A DNA stretch of 64,000 nt from Butyricimonas faecalis (GCF_003991565.1 NZ_CP032819.1:1550001-1614000), one strand, 5' to 3'. Shown: positions 9,638 through 19,516, counted from the first letter of the stretch. Made by a program: numbers and translations. Notes: generated by a model not told the origin, from the letters alone.

Positions 9638-10888
9638 ATGAAAAACATATATTTATTCATAGCAATTCTATTTGCTTCCATAACAACATTCGCCCAAGAG
9701 GGAGTGAACTTCCGTAAATTAACATTCACAGAAGCCTTGGCTCAAGCCAAACAAGAAAACAAACTGGTATTCATGGATTGCTACACCTCCTGGTGCGGAC
9801 CGTGTAAAAACATGACGGAAAAAGTGTTCCCGCAAAAAGCCGCGGGAGACTACTTTAACCCTCGGTTCGTATGCGTGAAATATGACATGGAAAAAGGCGA
9901 AGGCGTAGAACTCGCCAAGCAATTTGACGTCCACGCCTACCCCTCATTTATCATCATCCGACCCGACGGCACGGTACAACACAAACTGGTCGGAGGCGAT
10001 AATTTGGAAAACTTCATTGCAAGAGTGGAAAAAGGGTTGAACGAAAAGACCTCTCTACTTTACATGAACCAAGTTTACCAACAAGGAAACATGAGTAATT
10101 TGGAACTCATGGAATACAAAAATGCCTTATCGGAAGCCGATAACGACAAAGAGGCAGCCCGCGTGTATCAAGAACTACTCAACCGCCTAACGGAACAAGA
10201 GAAAACTCAAAAGGAGTACTGGTCTCTCTACACGGATGGAAGTTGCACGATCGGTTCCCCCATGTTCGACTTTTTACTGGCACATTTACCTGCCATCAGA
10301 AAGAACGTGGGAGAAAACACGGTAGACCGATTCATTTACAAACATTACGCCAAGGCATTACAGGATCACATCATCGGATATGCCAAAGAGGATGCCATCC
10401 CTGTTGAAACACTAAAAAAACAAATTCACGGATTCCAAATCAAAGGACAGGAGAATCTGGAAAAGATGTTAGCTTTGGCAGAACCCGTCAGCAACAAAGA
10501 TATTGATAAGGTAGCCGCCATCGTAAAAGAGAAAATACCTCAAACCGGTGCCGAAGAATTAAAGTTATACGCTTTTGCCTTCCGAGCCATCCTGTGGACG
10601 ACACCGACGCCTCACCCGAAACACTACCAGCAGGTAGGCAAAAAACTGGTCAAACAAACCATCGCCAACATGGAAAAGAAAGAGGACAAATTATCAAGTA
10701 ACGACTTGGTTACGTATTCCATTATCCTCATGTGCATGGGTGAGAATACGTTGGAAAAGAAAGACTACATCCGATTGATTGCACTCGGAGAGAAAGTACT
10801 TCCCAACCTACCCGATGACGACGAAAAAAGTCATGCCCAATGGACTTTCGACGGCTATAAAAAACATGTAGAATCCAATCGTAAATAA
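9638..10888 (+). CDS. Periplasmic thioredoxin-fold protein (WCGPC)
   Basis: 416 residues. Residues 1-20 are a cleavable signal peptide (ATTFAQ-type end, no lipobox). Residues about 27-135 form a thioredoxin-7-like domain with active site W52-C-G-P-C56 and the cis-Pro segment AYPSFIIIRPDG. The remaining roughly 270 residues are a helical C-terminal region with no recognised domain. It presumably reduces or isomerises thiols in the periplasm. Only 11 bp separate it from the FISUMP gene and 7 bp from the next thioredoxin-like gene, so it belongs to the SusCD operon. Confidence 0.88.
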   Translation: MKNIYLFIAILFASITTFAQEGVNFRKLTFTEALAQAKQENKLVFMDCYTSWCGPCKNMTEKVFPQKAAGDYFNPRFVCVKYDMEKGEGVELAKQFDVHAYPSFIIIRPDGTVQHKLVGGDNLENFIARVEKGLNEKTSLLYMNQVYQQGNMSNLELMEYKNALSEADNDKEAARVYQELLNRLTEQEKTQKEYWSLYTDGSCTIGSPMFDFLLAHLPAIRKNVGENTVDRFIYKHYAKALQDHIIGYAKEDAIPVETLKKQIHGFQIKGQENLEKMLALAEPVSNKDIDKVAAIVKEKIPQTGAEELKLYAFAFRAILWTTPTPHPKHYQQVGKKLVKQTIANMEKKEDKLSSNDLVTYSIILMCMGENTLEKKDYIRLIALGEKVLPNLPDDDEKSHAQWTFDGYKKHVESNRK

Positions 10889-10895
10889 TCATTCC

Positions 10896-12065
10896 ATGAA
10901 AAAAAGATATATACCCTTTTTCTTGTTGTTGAGTGCCCTCTACTCTTGCAACAACAAACCGACAGACCATTTCGTCTTACGGGGAACAATTCCCGGAGCC
11001 ACCGACAGCACCGAAATTGTCTTGTCGCCCGCTGGAAAGTACTCCCAAAAAATAGCGCAAGGCTTTATCGTCAACGGCAAATTCGAACTTCAAGGCAAAG
11101 TGGATCAACCCACGTATTGCCGATTGAGCATGAACGATCAAGAATATCTTGATCGTTCTGACTCACAACAACACAGTCGATACATGGAGATTGACTTCTT
11201 TGTCGAAAATGGAGAATTGACCTTCCAAACGCCTCATATCGACAGCCTGCCGGAATCTTTTTGGAGATACGATGTCCGAAAAGAAAAGAACTACACCTTG
11301 ACAGGCTCACCGACACAAGAGATTTTTTACCGCTATCAACAACAAACGATTCCTTCGCGCCACGGCATCCGTCAGTTGGAACAACACCTTTTGAAAGATG
11401 CGACCCCCGAAGAGTATAAAACACTGACAAAAACGAAGTCCGAACTGGAAGCCCAAACGAAAGAGTTCATACGACAACACCACAACCTACCGGTCAACCT
11501 TTATCTTGTCAACCAGTTAAAGAAAGAGCCATTTACCTACGACCAAGCCTATCTCGACGAATTGGCCGGCTTCTTTGCCTCCTGTCAAGATACTTGCTCC
11601 GCGTTGAAAGATTTCCGGCAATACCTACAGGAAGCCCGTGCATACGTACAAGGCAAACCGCTGGAAGACGGAAAAGTCATTACACCCGACAAACAAGAAA
11701 CATCACTGCTCTCCCGCTTAAAAAAAGGAGGCTACACCGTGATTGACTTTTGGGCCTCCTGGTGCGGTCCATGTCGCGCCAGCTTCCCTCACTTGCGGGA
11801 AATGTACAAAATACACGGGGAAAAAGTAACTTTCATCAGCATCTCGGTTGACAAAGATGAAAAAGAGTGGCATAAAGCTCTTGAGGAAGAAAAACTACCT
11901 TGGGAGCAATACCTCGCTACCCCGGAATTCAGCAAGGCAACCCGCGCAGACTACAACTTGACAAGCATTCCGACATTCCTAATCATTAACCCCGAGGGAA
12001 ACATCATCTTCTCCGGGCACAACAGCAATGAACTTGAAACCATACTTGAGGCAAAAAACAGATAA
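10896..12065 (+). CDS. TlpA-like thiol:disulfide lipoprotein with DUF4369-type N-terminus
   Basis: 389 residues; lipobox LYSC with cysteine near 18. Residues about 27-115 look like the DUF4369 beta domain (LRGTIPGATDSTEIVLSP), followed by a helical linker. About 270-389 are the TlpA/AhpC-TSA thioredoxin domain with WCGPC (cysteines near 290 and 293) and the cis-Pro loop SIPTFLIINPEG. The protein is probably membrane anchored, facing the periplasm. It is the last gene of the SusCD operon. Pairing of a TlpA-like protein with SusCD is repeated in the second locus at 48-57 kb. Confidence 0.9.
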   Translation: MKKRYIPFFLLLSALYSCNNKPTDHFVLRGTIPGATDSTEIVLSPAGKYSQKIAQGFIVNGKFELQGKVDQPTYCRLSMNDQEYLDRSDSQQHSRYMEIDFFVENGELTFQTPHIDSLPESFWRYDVRKEKNYTLTGSPTQEIFYRYQQQTIPSRHGIRQLEQHLLKDATPEEYKTLTKTKSELEAQTKEFIRQHHNLPVNLYLVNQLKKEPFTYDQAYLDELAGFFASCQDTCSALKDFRQYLQEARAYVQGKPLEDGKVITPDKQETSLLSRLKKGGYTVIDFWASWCGPCRASFPHLREMYKIHGEKVTFISISVDKDEKEWHKALEEEKLPWEQYLATPEFSKATRADYNLTSIPTFLIINPEGNIIFSGHNSNELETILEAKNR

Positions 12066-12128
12066 AATCATTTCTATAAGTAAGTTGATTATTTTCCCTC
12101 AAATTCATCCATCGTTAGCAAAAATTAA

Positions 12129-12136
12129 TAACTTTG
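12129..12136 (+). promoter_or_regulatory. Bacteroidetes -7 element for the MFS transporter
   Basis: TAACTTTG matches the TAnnTTTG element. Transcription would begin near 12143, which argues against a TTG start at 12144 and for the ATG at 12183. The -33 element is not clear. Confidence 0.5.
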
Positions 12137-12182
12137 TGAACTCTTGAAAGTGTTACGTGTTTATGTATATTTTAACGAAAAG

Positions 12183-13457
12183 ATGATGGAACAAAAGAAA
12201 AATTCTTACAGCATGGGGATTATCATTATCGGTATTCTCTTCTTTATCTTCGGGTTCGTCACGTGGTTAAACGCCACCTTGATCCCTTATCTCAAAATTG
12301 CCTGCGAACTGCAACATGAATGGCAGGGCTACCTGGTAACCTTTGCATTCTACATTGCCTACTTCGTCATGGCACTGCCCTCGTCCTGGGTACTGCGGAA
12401 AACAGGATACAAGAACGGAATGATGCTCGGTCTTCTCGTGATGGCCATCGGTGCATTACTGTTCATCCCGGCCGCCATGACCCGCACCTACGGGTTATTC
12501 CTGCTTGGATTATTCATCATGGGTACGGGGCTATCCGTGCTTCAAACAGCCTCCAACCCCTACGTCATCGAGCTTGGCCCCGCCGAGAGTGCCGCCCAGC
12601 GCGTGAGCATCATGGGGATCTGTAACAAGGTGGCCGGAGCCATCAGCCCGTTGATCCTCGGATCAATCATGTTGAAAGACATTGACTTACTCGAAGCAAA
12701 ACTACAAACGATGGATGCCGTGCAAAAAGCCGCGGAACTCGACCTCTTAGCCTCCAAATCCATCGTACCCTACGTCGTGATCATGGTATCACTCGTCGTG
12801 CTGGCGCTATTCGTCCGCTTCTCCCCGCTCCCTCAAATCGAGGACCCGGAAGAAGAAGAAGGCAGCCTGCAACACGGTGGAAAATCAAGTATATTCAGCT
12901 TCCCCCACCTGTGGATAGGCATCGTAACCCTGTTCCTGTACGTGGGTGTTGAAGTAATCGCCATCGACACGATCATCGGTTACGCCCAATCCATGAAAAT
13001 GGACATGGACACCGCTAGGATATTCCCGACTTACGGCATGATCGCCATGATCGTCGGTTACATCATCGGAATCATTGCCATCCCCAAATACATCAGTCAG
13101 GAAAAAGCCCTCGCCGTCTGTGCCGCCTTGGGTGTCATCCTAGGCATCTGCACCGTCCTGCTGCCGGGCAACATCTCTATTTGGTGCCTGACCCTGTTAA
13201 GCTTGGCAAACTCACTCATGTGGCCCGCCATCTTCCCGCTTGCCATCTTCGGGTTGGGACGTCACACGAAGACCGGATCGGCCCTCCTTATCATGGCCAT
13301 CGCCGGGGGAGCCTTACTCCCGATGTTATACGGTTCACTGACCACCTCCATGGGATACCAAGGAGCCTACTGGATGACGTTGCCTTGCTACCTGTTCATC
13401 CTCTACTTCGCCGTAGCCGGACACCGGGTTGGAATCAAACATCTTTATAAAAAATAG
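12183..13457 (+). CDS. FucP/GluP-type sugar MFS transporter
   Basis: Inner-membrane proton symporter for a hexose. About 424 residues from the ATG at 12183, with roughly 12 hydrophobic segments. Hallmarks of the fucose/glucose-galactose permease branch are visible: FIFGFVTWLNATLIPYLK in helix 1, QTASNPYVIELGP in helix 5, and LWIGIVTLFLYVGVEVIA at the start of the second half. The usual neighbouring kinase or epimerase is absent, so the sugar cannot be named. An in-frame TTG at 12144 would add 13 residues but overlaps the predicted transcription start. Confidence 0.9.
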   Translation: MMEQKKNSYSMGIIIIGILFFIFGFVTWLNATLIPYLKIACELQHEWQGYLVTFAFYIAYFVMALPSSWVLRKTGYKNGMMLGLLVMAIGALLFIPAAMTRTYGLFLLGLFIMGTGLSVLQTASNPYVIELGPAESAAQRVSIMGICNKVAGAISPLILGSIMLKDIDLLEAKLQTMDAVQKAAELDLLASKSIVPYVVIMVSLVVLALFVRFSPLPQIEDPEEEEGSLQHGGKSSIFSFPHLWIGIVTLFLYVGVEVIAIDTIIGYAQSMKMDMDTARIFPTYGMIAMIVGYIIGIIAIPKYISQEKALAVCAALGVILGICTVLLPGNISIWCLTLLSLANSLMWPAIFPLAIFGLGRHTKTGSALLIMAIAGGALLPMLYGSLTTSMGYQGAYWMTLPCYLFILYFAVAGHRVGIKHLYKK

Positions 13458-13459
13458 TT

Positions 13460-13506
13460 ACAAGTTGCAGGTTTGCAGGTTACAAGTTTATCACTAACCT
13501 GCAAAC
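13460..13506. repeat. Inverted word repeat after the MFS gene
   Basis: GTTTGCAGGTTA (13471-13482) pairs perfectly with TAACCTGCAAAC (13495-13506) across a 12-base loop, just after the transporter stop codon. The same words (CTTGTAACCTG, TTTGCAACTTG) recur at 19931-20045. There is no T-run, so terminator function is doubtful. Confidence 0.55.
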
Positions 13507-13526
13507 TTGTCATAGACAAATCAATT

Positions 13527-13769
13527 ATGGACAAAACAAAAGCCGCCAAAAACCAGAAGTTATTCGGAATCGCCGCCGTTGCTTTCCTCTCTATCGGAAT
13601 CGTACACGTAGGCTACAAAGCCTTGGAAATAGGTGCCCACGAAGAATGGGGAATGCCGTGGTATTTCGCCTTCTTCTCCCCGGGATTAATTTACATATTC
13701 CCACTAATCGTGTGTACTATTGCTTATTTCTTCTTCTCGAAAGAATTAAAGAAAAAAGACGAAGAATAG
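13527..13769 (+). CDS. Small two-span membrane protein, unknown function
   Basis: 80 residues from the ATG at 13527 (MDKTKAAKNQKLFG). Two hydrophobic stretches are visible, about residues 12-30 and 50-68, with a charged tail KELKKKDEE. I do not recognise a family. The upstream in-frame start at 13473 lies inside the inverted repeat and would add 18 residues of unlike composition, so it is rejected. The gene follows the MFS transporter in the same direction and may be co-transcribed with it. Confidence 0.65.
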   Translation: MDKTKAAKNQKLFGIAAVAFLSIGIVHVGYKALEIGAHEEWGMPWYFAFFSPGLIYIFPLIVCTIAYFFFSKELKKKDEE

Positions 13770-13948
13770 AGGTGACCCAAGCCCTCTATTCCAATATTTC
13801 CCTCCTCGCCCCATGCACCCCAATGCCCCGCGCCCGTTCAACATCGGTCGTCTTCAAAGGGCCAAAAATCAAACAACCTTCCCCGAAGTCATCAAAAGCG
13901 GATGATTAGCGATCTAATCTCGATAAAAAACTGTATTTTCGCGTCACT

Positions 13949-14527
13949 ATGAAGAAATCGGACATCAATAGCATATTCGCGAGGCCCCGGAAACTACTGC
14001 TTCACCCCGAAACGGAGTGGCAGGCGATAAACCGGGAAAACTGGGAAGGCATCGAACTTTTCAAGAATTTCCTTGTGCCCCTCTCCGCGATCTCCTCCGT
14101 GTGCGCCATACTGCTACGCTTCTTGTCAACGTCACCACTTTATGCCATCGGAATAGGTATCATCCTCTTCGTGGCCTCCGTCGTGGGGTGCTACATCACC
14201 TACCGGATAGCCCGGGAATACCTCATCAACAAAGTGCCCCAAGCCAACCGGACAGTCCTTCACCTCGCCGTGTACAGCTCGGCTGTTTTCATCCCGTTCC
14301 ACTGCCTCTCCAGCGGATTCTCGGAAGGATTCCTATCCCAGCTTATGGCCATATGCAGCCTGCTGTGCCTACGCACCCTCTACGTCGGACTAAACCGGTT
14401 GACATCCCTCGACGCGCAATACCGCAAAAGTGCCCTCGTCATCATCGGCTTGCTCGTCATCGTGTCACCGATCATCATCCAGCAACTGCTCATGATTATA
14501 TTCAGAATACCAACCATTTACGCTTAA
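13949..14527 (+). CDS. Yip1-family integral membrane protein
   Basis: 192 residues. After a short polar N-terminus containing RPRKLLLHPETEWQAI, a pattern typical of bacterial YIP1 domain proteins, there are about five hydrophobic segments. No catalytic motif is seen; function of bacterial members is unknown. It ends 12 bp before smpB and is probably transcribed with it. This gene and its neighbour are richer in G+C than the SusCD genes. Confidence 0.75.
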   Translation: MKKSDINSIFARPRKLLLHPETEWQAINRENWEGIELFKNFLVPLSAISSVCAILLRFLSTSPLYAIGIGIILFVASVVGCYITYRIAREYLINKVPQANRTVLHLAVYSSAVFIPFHCLSSGFSEGFLSQLMAICSLLCLRTLYVGLNRLTSLDAQYRKSALVIIGLLVIVSPIIIQQLLMIIFRIPTIYA

Positions 14528-14539
14528 ACATCAAGACCT

Positions 14540-14989
14540 ATGCAAAACGATATCAATATAAAAAACAGACGAGCATCCTTCGACTACGAATTCTTGGAAG
14601 AATACACCGCCGGCATCATGCTCACCGGCACCGAAATCAAATCCATCCGGGCCGGGAAAGCCGGGTTGGTGGACTCCTACTGCTACTTCCACAACGGCGA
14701 ACTGTGGATCAAAGGCATGTACGTCGCCGAATACAAACTGGGCACCTACTACAACCACATCGAGCGTCGCGAACGTAAACTCCTGCTACAAAAGAAAGAA
14801 CTTGTCAAACTCGAACGCAAAACCAAGGAATCGGGACTCACCATCGTCCCCGTCCGCCTCTTCATCAACGAGAAAGGCTTTGCCAAACTCCGCATCGCCC
14901 TCGCCCGGGGAAAGAAAGAATACGACAAACGGGAAACCCTCAAACAGAAAGACGCCAAACGGGAAATGGACCGCTACATGAAAAAATAA
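14540..14989 (+). CDS. smpB: SsrA-binding protein SmpB
   Basis: Binds tmRNA and delivers it to stalled ribosomes for trans-translation. 149 residues, normal length for the family. The oligonucleotide-binding fold is clear: [40 protein letters not shown] and [10 protein letters not shown]. The basic C-terminal tail ([19 protein letters not shown]) fills the mRNA channel in known structures. The ssrA gene is not visible in this window. Confidence 0.97.
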   Translation: MQNDINIKNRRASFDYEFLEEYTAGIMLTGTEIKSIRAGKAGLVDSYCYFHNGELWIKGMYVAEYKLGTYYNHIERRERKLLLQKKELVKLERKTKESGLTIVPVRLFINEKGFAKLRIALARGKKEYDKRETLKQKDAKREMDRYMKK

Positions 14990-15186
14990 CACGCGACAGA
15001 ATCCTCCCGCGAAACCAAACAATTCGGAAGACAATCGTTTCCGATTAAAGAAAATTTACATATATTCGCGAACGAAAAACAAAGCAGACAGACGTATTCT
15101 CGCACAAGACACCCACGAACCGTCTTGTGTGGGAAAAAGTATTGTCGATGAATAAAACAACTTAGATTCAATTAAAAAAAAGAATT

Positions 15187-16188
15187 ATGAAGAAATTACT
15201 TTACATGTTGTGTTTGCTCGTTTTCGCCGCATGTAGCGATGACGACGACAAGAATGAAGTGATGTCGGACTTCGACAAACCGTTCACATCCATTTCCAAG
15301 TCAGAACTCAAAGGAATGCTTCAAGACTTCTGGCTCATCGACACGATCATCGATGACTATGAAGAAGGACATCGAATGGACGTGATACGCCCAATAGGCG
15401 ATGCGCTGGAGAAATATAAAGTGGATATCAATCTCAACAATAGCATCATCCGGAGTACCCGGTCAACAGCTGCACCCGTAGAGAACAAATTCACAGGCAT
15501 GAAGCTCACGTGGAACCCCCAGAAACAAGACTTGGACACGACCATCAACGCCGATGGATTCATGGAAATACTCATTCCCTACTCGCTAACGGACGACTCG
15601 CGGAACGACCTTCGCATCGTGGTAAACAACGAATGGAACAACAACAACAACAGGAGAAACGAAATAACATACTACCGGGACGGCCAACTGATCATAAACA
15701 TCGAAAACTACATAAACTCGGAGGAGGGTATAGAATACTCGAATGAAAATATTCCCCCTTATTTCTTCTCCTACAAGTCCACGTTCAAAAACAATACCTA
15801 CAATAACGCCACCACCATGCAAAGTACGGAAATCACCATACGGAAAGAAGGCGGACGATCCCTCTTCCAGTCGATAAACATGGAAAATGGCAACGCATCA
15901 TTCCTGACAGAATGCAACAACCTCCGGGCACATGTCACCATGAACAATTACAATAACATCCTACAACTGCTACAACGGCTGCGAGGCAACGATAATATTG
16001 ATAAGTTAGCATTCGAAATCTTGAAGAAAAACATGTCGGGGGTAATCGTGTTCGCGGACAGGGACGAGAAAATCGGAGATCTCGACCTATTCTTCGACGA
16101 AGAAGATGACGAATTACCGCTAATATGCCGATTCCAAGACGGGGAAGAATACAGACTGCCATCGATATTTCTCGAAATGAACCTCTAA
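15187..16188 (+). CDS. Lipoprotein of unknown function, tandem paralogue 1
   Basis: 333 residues; signal peptide with lipobox FAAC (cysteine near 16) followed by an acidic SDDDDKNE patch, a sorting-type sequence common on surface lipoproteins of Bacteroidetes. I recognise no domain. It is closely similar along its whole length to the next gene: both begin FDKPFTSISKSELKGMLQDF and end with a shared LPLICRFQDGEE block. The two genes are 16 bp apart and share a terminator. Confidence 0.8.
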   Translation: MKKLLYMLCLLVFAACSDDDDKNEVMSDFDKPFTSISKSELKGMLQDFWLIDTIIDDYEEGHRMDVIRPIGDALEKYKVDINLNNSIIRSTRSTAAPVENKFTGMKLTWNPQKQDLDTTINADGFMEILIPYSLTDDSRNDLRIVVNNEWNNNNNRRNEITYYRDGQLIINIENYINSEEGIEYSNENIPPYFFSYKSTFKNNTYNNATTMQSTEITIRKEGGRSLFQSINMENGNASFLTECNNLRAHVTMNNYNNILQLLQRLRGNDNIDKLAFEILKKNMSGVIVFADRDEKIGDLDLFFDEEDDELPLICRFQDGEEYRLPSIFLEMNL

Positions 16189-16204
16189 TTCAAACAATAA
16201 CAAC

Positions 16205-17197
16205 ATGATGAAGAAACTATTTTACATACTGTGTTTGCTCGTTTTCGTCGCATGTAGCGATGACGACGACAAGAATGAAGTGATGATGTCGGACTTCGAC
16301 AAACCGTTCACATCCATTTCCAAATCTGAACTCAAGGGAATGCTTCAAGACTTCTGGCTCATCGACACGATCATCGATGACTATTTCGAAGGACATCGAA
16401 TGGACGTGGTAGGCCCAATAGAAGACGCGCTGGATAAATACGACGTGGATATCGAAGACTTTTTTACCTTCAACACGTTGAACTCCAGGTCAACAGCTGC
16501 ACCCGTGGAGAACAAATTCACCGGAATGAAAATCGCGTGGAACCCCGCGACACACGCCTTGGACACGACCATCGACGCCGATGGGTTCATCGAAATACTC
16601 ATTCCCTACTCGCAGACAGACGACTCGCGGAACAACCTTCGCATCGTGATAAATGGCGAATGGAGCAACTACACGATGAAAGAGGAAACAAAGTTCTACC
16701 TGGACGAACAACTGATCATGACCACTGAACGTCTCTATAACGAAGATAGAGATGGACTCTCGGTATACATAACTGAAAATACTCCCCCCTACTTCTACTC
16801 CTACAAGGCTTTTGAAAATAGCCAAGCCAATTTCCCAACTTCGGAATTTATCGTACGGAAAGAAGGCGGGCCTTCCCTCTTACAGTCGATAAACTTGGAG
16901 AACGGCAACCTGGTACTCTTGACGGAATACAACAACCTCCGGGCACATGTCACCGTCAACCAGTATAATAATTTCCTGAATCTGGTGAATCAGCTGGAAG
17001 GCAATAACAACAAGTTAGCACTCGAACTCTGGAAAAAAAACATGTCAGCTGTAATCGTGTTCACGGACAGGGACGAGAAAATCGGAGATCTCGACGTATA
17101 CCCTGACGAAGAAGATGACAACTTACCGCTAATATGCCGATTCCAAGACGGAGAAGAATTCAGACTGCCGTTGATATTCTTCAGTCTCTACGACTAA
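16205..17197 (+). CDS. Lipoprotein of unknown function, tandem paralogue 2
   Basis: 330 residues; lipobox FVAC (cysteine near 17) and the same acidic patch as its neighbour. The first 60 or so residues and several central blocks (STAAPVENKFTGMK, DADGFIEILIPYS, NNLRAHVTVNQYNN) are almost the same in both, while residues about 85-95 and 165-215 have diverged with small insertions and deletions. This is a recent local duplication. Function unknown; a surface-exposed location is inferred from the acidic patch. Confidence 0.8.
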   Translation: MMKKLFYILCLLVFVACSDDDDKNEVMMSDFDKPFTSISKSELKGMLQDFWLIDTIIDDYFEGHRMDVVGPIEDALDKYDVDIEDFFTFNTLNSRSTAAPVENKFTGMKIAWNPATHALDTTIDADGFIEILIPYSQTDDSRNNLRIVINGEWSNYTMKEETKFYLDEQLIMTTERLYNEDRDGLSVYITENTPPYFYSYKAFENSQANFPTSEFIVRKEGGPSLLQSINLENGNLVLLTEYNNLRAHVTVNQYNNFLNLVNQLEGNNNKLALELWKKNMSAVIVFTDRDEKIGDLDVYPDEEDDNLPLICRFQDGEEFRLPLIFFSLYD

Positions 17198-17249
17198 TCC
17201 ACCGGAAGCTATGGCATAGAAGCCAATAGATCAAAACCATTTATCAAAA

Positions 17250-17291
17250 GGGAGGCGGATGTGGAATTTCAAACACATCCGCCTCCCCCTT
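17250..17291 (+). terminator. Strong intrinsic terminator after the tandem lipoproteins
   Basis: A 14-bp perfect stem (GGGAGGCGGATGTG, 17250-17263, with its complement at 17274-17287) has a 10-base loop and is followed by a CCTTTTT tail. It ends the lipoprotein transcript; an A-run on the other side may help stop opposing transcription. Confidence 0.88.
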
Positions 17292-17339
17292 TTTCACCAG
17301 AAGAAAACCCAACACAAAAACACGCTCCAATGCAACCGT

Positions 17340-17464
17340 GCTGCCCCTCCTCCCCCTTCCCAAAGAGAAGCCCGAAGGGGTTCTCATCGCGCAACGCATC
17401 CTCCCCCTTCCCAAGGGGGAGCCAGAGGGGGTTCAATCATAAATCCAAAATCACAAATCCCAAA
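17340..17464. repeat. Composite palindromic repeat between purF and the lipoprotein pair
   Basis: Degenerate copy of the repeat seen in the nuo operon: two C-tract/G-tract hairpins (one with CCCAAGGGGGAGCC) around a GCGCAACGC spacer, then an AT-rich tail of TAAATC words. It lies at the 3' end of purF. Confidence 0.75.
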
Positions 17465-19351
17465 TCAATAAGACCTCTCATTCCTCCCCTCCACCCAATT
17501 AATATAAGCAGTATTAACCACCTTATTCCCACCGGGAGTAGGATAATCTCCGGTGAAATACCAGTCACCCGTATCATTCGGGCAAGCCGCGTGCAAATCC
17601 TCCACGGACTGGAACACCACCTTCACCTCCGCCTTCAGATGCTCGTCACGCACCATCTCGGCAATCTTATCGGAAATCTCCTCCTCCGTAAAAGGAGCGT
17701 AAATCTCTTTCACGTAATTCACCACCTGCTCCTTCAGCAAACCCTGCTGCGCCTTACACTTCCAGTACACCTCGTCGATCAGCCCCTCCATACCCCGCTC
17801 CTTCAACAACTCGATCGCCGCGTTAAACGCGATAAACTCGTTCATCCGCGTCATATCGATCCCGTAACAATCGGGATAACGAATCTGCGGGGCGGAAGAC
17901 ACCACCACGATACGCTTCGGACCAAGACGATCGAGAATACGCAAAATACTCTTCTTCAACGTCGTCCCCCGCACGATCGAATCATCAATCACCACGAGAT
18001 TATCCGTCGGCTGCACCACCCCGTAAGTCACGTCATACACGTGTCCCACCAGCCCGTCGCGCCCCGAATCCGAGGTAATAAACGTCCGCAACTTCGCATC
18101 CTTGATCACGATCTTCTCGATACGGGGTTCCCGGCAAATAATCTCGTCCAGCGTCTCCTCGCTCCACGTCGCCTTCCCCTCCCGGACCAACCGCTTCTTC
18201 TCCTCCATCATATACAACTGAATCCCTTTCACCATCCCGTAAAACGAAGTCTCCGCCGTGTTCGGGATAAAAGAAAACACCGTGTTATCCAGATCCCCCT
18301 CCACGGCCTTCACCAAACGAGGGGTCAACAACTCGCCCAACTTCTTCCGTTCCTGATATATACTCCTATCATTCCCCCGTGAAAAATAAATACGCTCGAA
18401 CGAACAACTGGCACGCCTCCGCGGTTCGCGCACGAGCTCCTCCGTCACCGTCCCATCCTTCTTGATCAACAACGCGTATCCCGGACGAATCTCCGATATC
18501 TCCATATTCACCCCCTGAAAAGCCGTCTGGATCACGGAAGCCTCGGAAGCCACCACGACCACCTCCTCATCCTTATAATAATAAGCCGGACGTATCCCCC
18601 ACGGGTCGCGCATCACGAAAGCATCCCCGTGCCCGATCACCCCGGCCACGGCATACCCCCCGTCCCAATCCTCGCTACTTCGGGCAAGCACCTTCGGCAA
18701 ATCAATCGTCCGCTCGATCAACGGGGTAATCTCCTGCTTCGAAAAACCCTTCTCTTTATAGAAACGGTACAAATCCTGGATCTCGCTATCCAGAAAATAA
18801 CCCACCTTCTCAAGCAAAGTCACCGTGTCGGAATAATTGCGCGGATACTGCCCCGCCCGGATCAAACTCTCGAACAACTCATCCACGTTCGTCAAGTTAA
18901 AATTCGCCGCCAACGCCAGATTATGCGCCCGCCAATTACTTGCCCGTTTCAGCGGATGAACGTAATCTATATTATTCTTCCCGAAAGTCGCGTAACGCAA
19001 ATGCCCCAAGTAAATCTCGGAAACAAACGGAAGATTCTTCTTCGCCCAAGCGGCATCCTTCCCCCGCAGCGCCTCCGGCGTAAACGGCTCGTGAATCCGG
19101 TCAAACACCTCCTGTATCGGATTCGCGTCACAGGAACGCACCCGATCCATATACTTGTACCCCGGCTCCATGTCGAGCTTCAACCCCACGACCCCCGCCC
19201 CGTCTTGACCGCGGTTACGCTGTTTTTCCATTAAAATGTACAACCGGTTTAGTCCATAAAGATAAGAACCGTACTTCTCCTGATAATAATCCAATGGTTT
19301 CAGCAATCGAATCAACGCGAAACCACACTCATGATGAATGGTGTCACTCAT
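17465..19351 (-). CDS. purF: Amidophosphoribosyltransferase, long Bacteroidetes type
   Basis: First committed step of purine synthesis: transfers glutamine nitrogen to PRPP to give phosphoribosylamine. 628 residues, longer than the roughly 500 of E. coli PurF, as usual for this phylum. The class II glutaminase nucleophile is Cys9 (HHECGFALIRL), and RNRGQDGAG follows. The phosphoribosyltransferase PRPP loop VVIDDSIVRGTT is near residues 450-465. The N-terminal cysteine is not residue 2, so either a propeptide is removed or the start is downstream. This is common in Bacteroidetes homologues. It stands alone on the minus strand. Confidence 0.9.
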   Translation of the reverse strand: MSDTIHHECGFALIRLLKPLDYYQEKYGSYLYGLNRLYILMEKQRNRGQDGAGVVGLKLDMEPGYKYMDRVRSCDANPIQEVFDRIHEPFTPEALRGKDAAWAKKNLPFVSEIYLGHLRYATFGKNNIDYVHPLKRASNWRAHNLALAANFNLTNVDELFESLIRAGQYPRNYSDTVTLLEKVGYFLDSEIQDLYRFYKEKGFSKQEITPLIERTIDLPKVLARSSEDWDGGYAVAGVIGHGDAFVMRDPWGIRPAYYYKDEEVVVVASEASVIQTAFQGVNMEISEIRPGYALLIKKDGTVTEELVREPRRRASCSFERIYFSRGNDRSIYQERKKLGELLTPRLVKAVEGDLDNTVFSFIPNTAETSFYGMVKGIQLYMMEEKKRLVREGKATWSEETLDEIICREPRIEKIVIKDAKLRTFITSDSGRDGLVGHVYDVTYGVVQPTDNLVVIDDSIVRGTTLKKSILRILDRLGPKRIVVVSSAPQIRYPDCYGIDMTRMNEFIAFNAAIELLKERGMEGLIDEVYWKCKAQQGLLKEQVVNYVKEIYAPFTEEEISDKIAEMVRDEHLKAEVKVVFQSVEDLHAACPNDTGDWYFTGDYPTPGGNKVVNTAYINWVEGRNERSY

Positions 19352-19387
19352 ATTTTTACCTAATTTCTTGTATTAACCCCCGGGACA

Positions 19388-19417
19388 TTCTCCTTTCCCG
19401 GAGAAGTCACAAAAATA
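19388..19417 (-). promoter_or_regulatory. purF promoter and leader hairpin
   Basis: On the minus strand TATTTTTG (19417-19410) matches the TAnnTTTG -7 element. A 6-bp hairpin (TTCTCC/GGAGAA, 19388-19405) lies in the short leader before the start at 19351. A regulatory role for the hairpin is inferred. Confidence 0.5.
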
Positions 19418-19516
19418 AGAAAAAAAACGCAGATCACGGGGAAAAAACACAAGCTTCTACCCCCTCCCATTAACATTCTTTACCACACATTTTTCAATCA
19501 AATTTTAAAATTAGGC

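Noticed and set aside
12144..12182. TTG start for the sugar transporter
   Set aside because: It coincides with the predicted transcription start and adds residues unlike the family's N-terminus.
14990..15186. tmRNA gene next to smpB
   Set aside because: There is no tRNA-like end or tag-coding frame in the spacer; only one 8-bp hairpin is seen.
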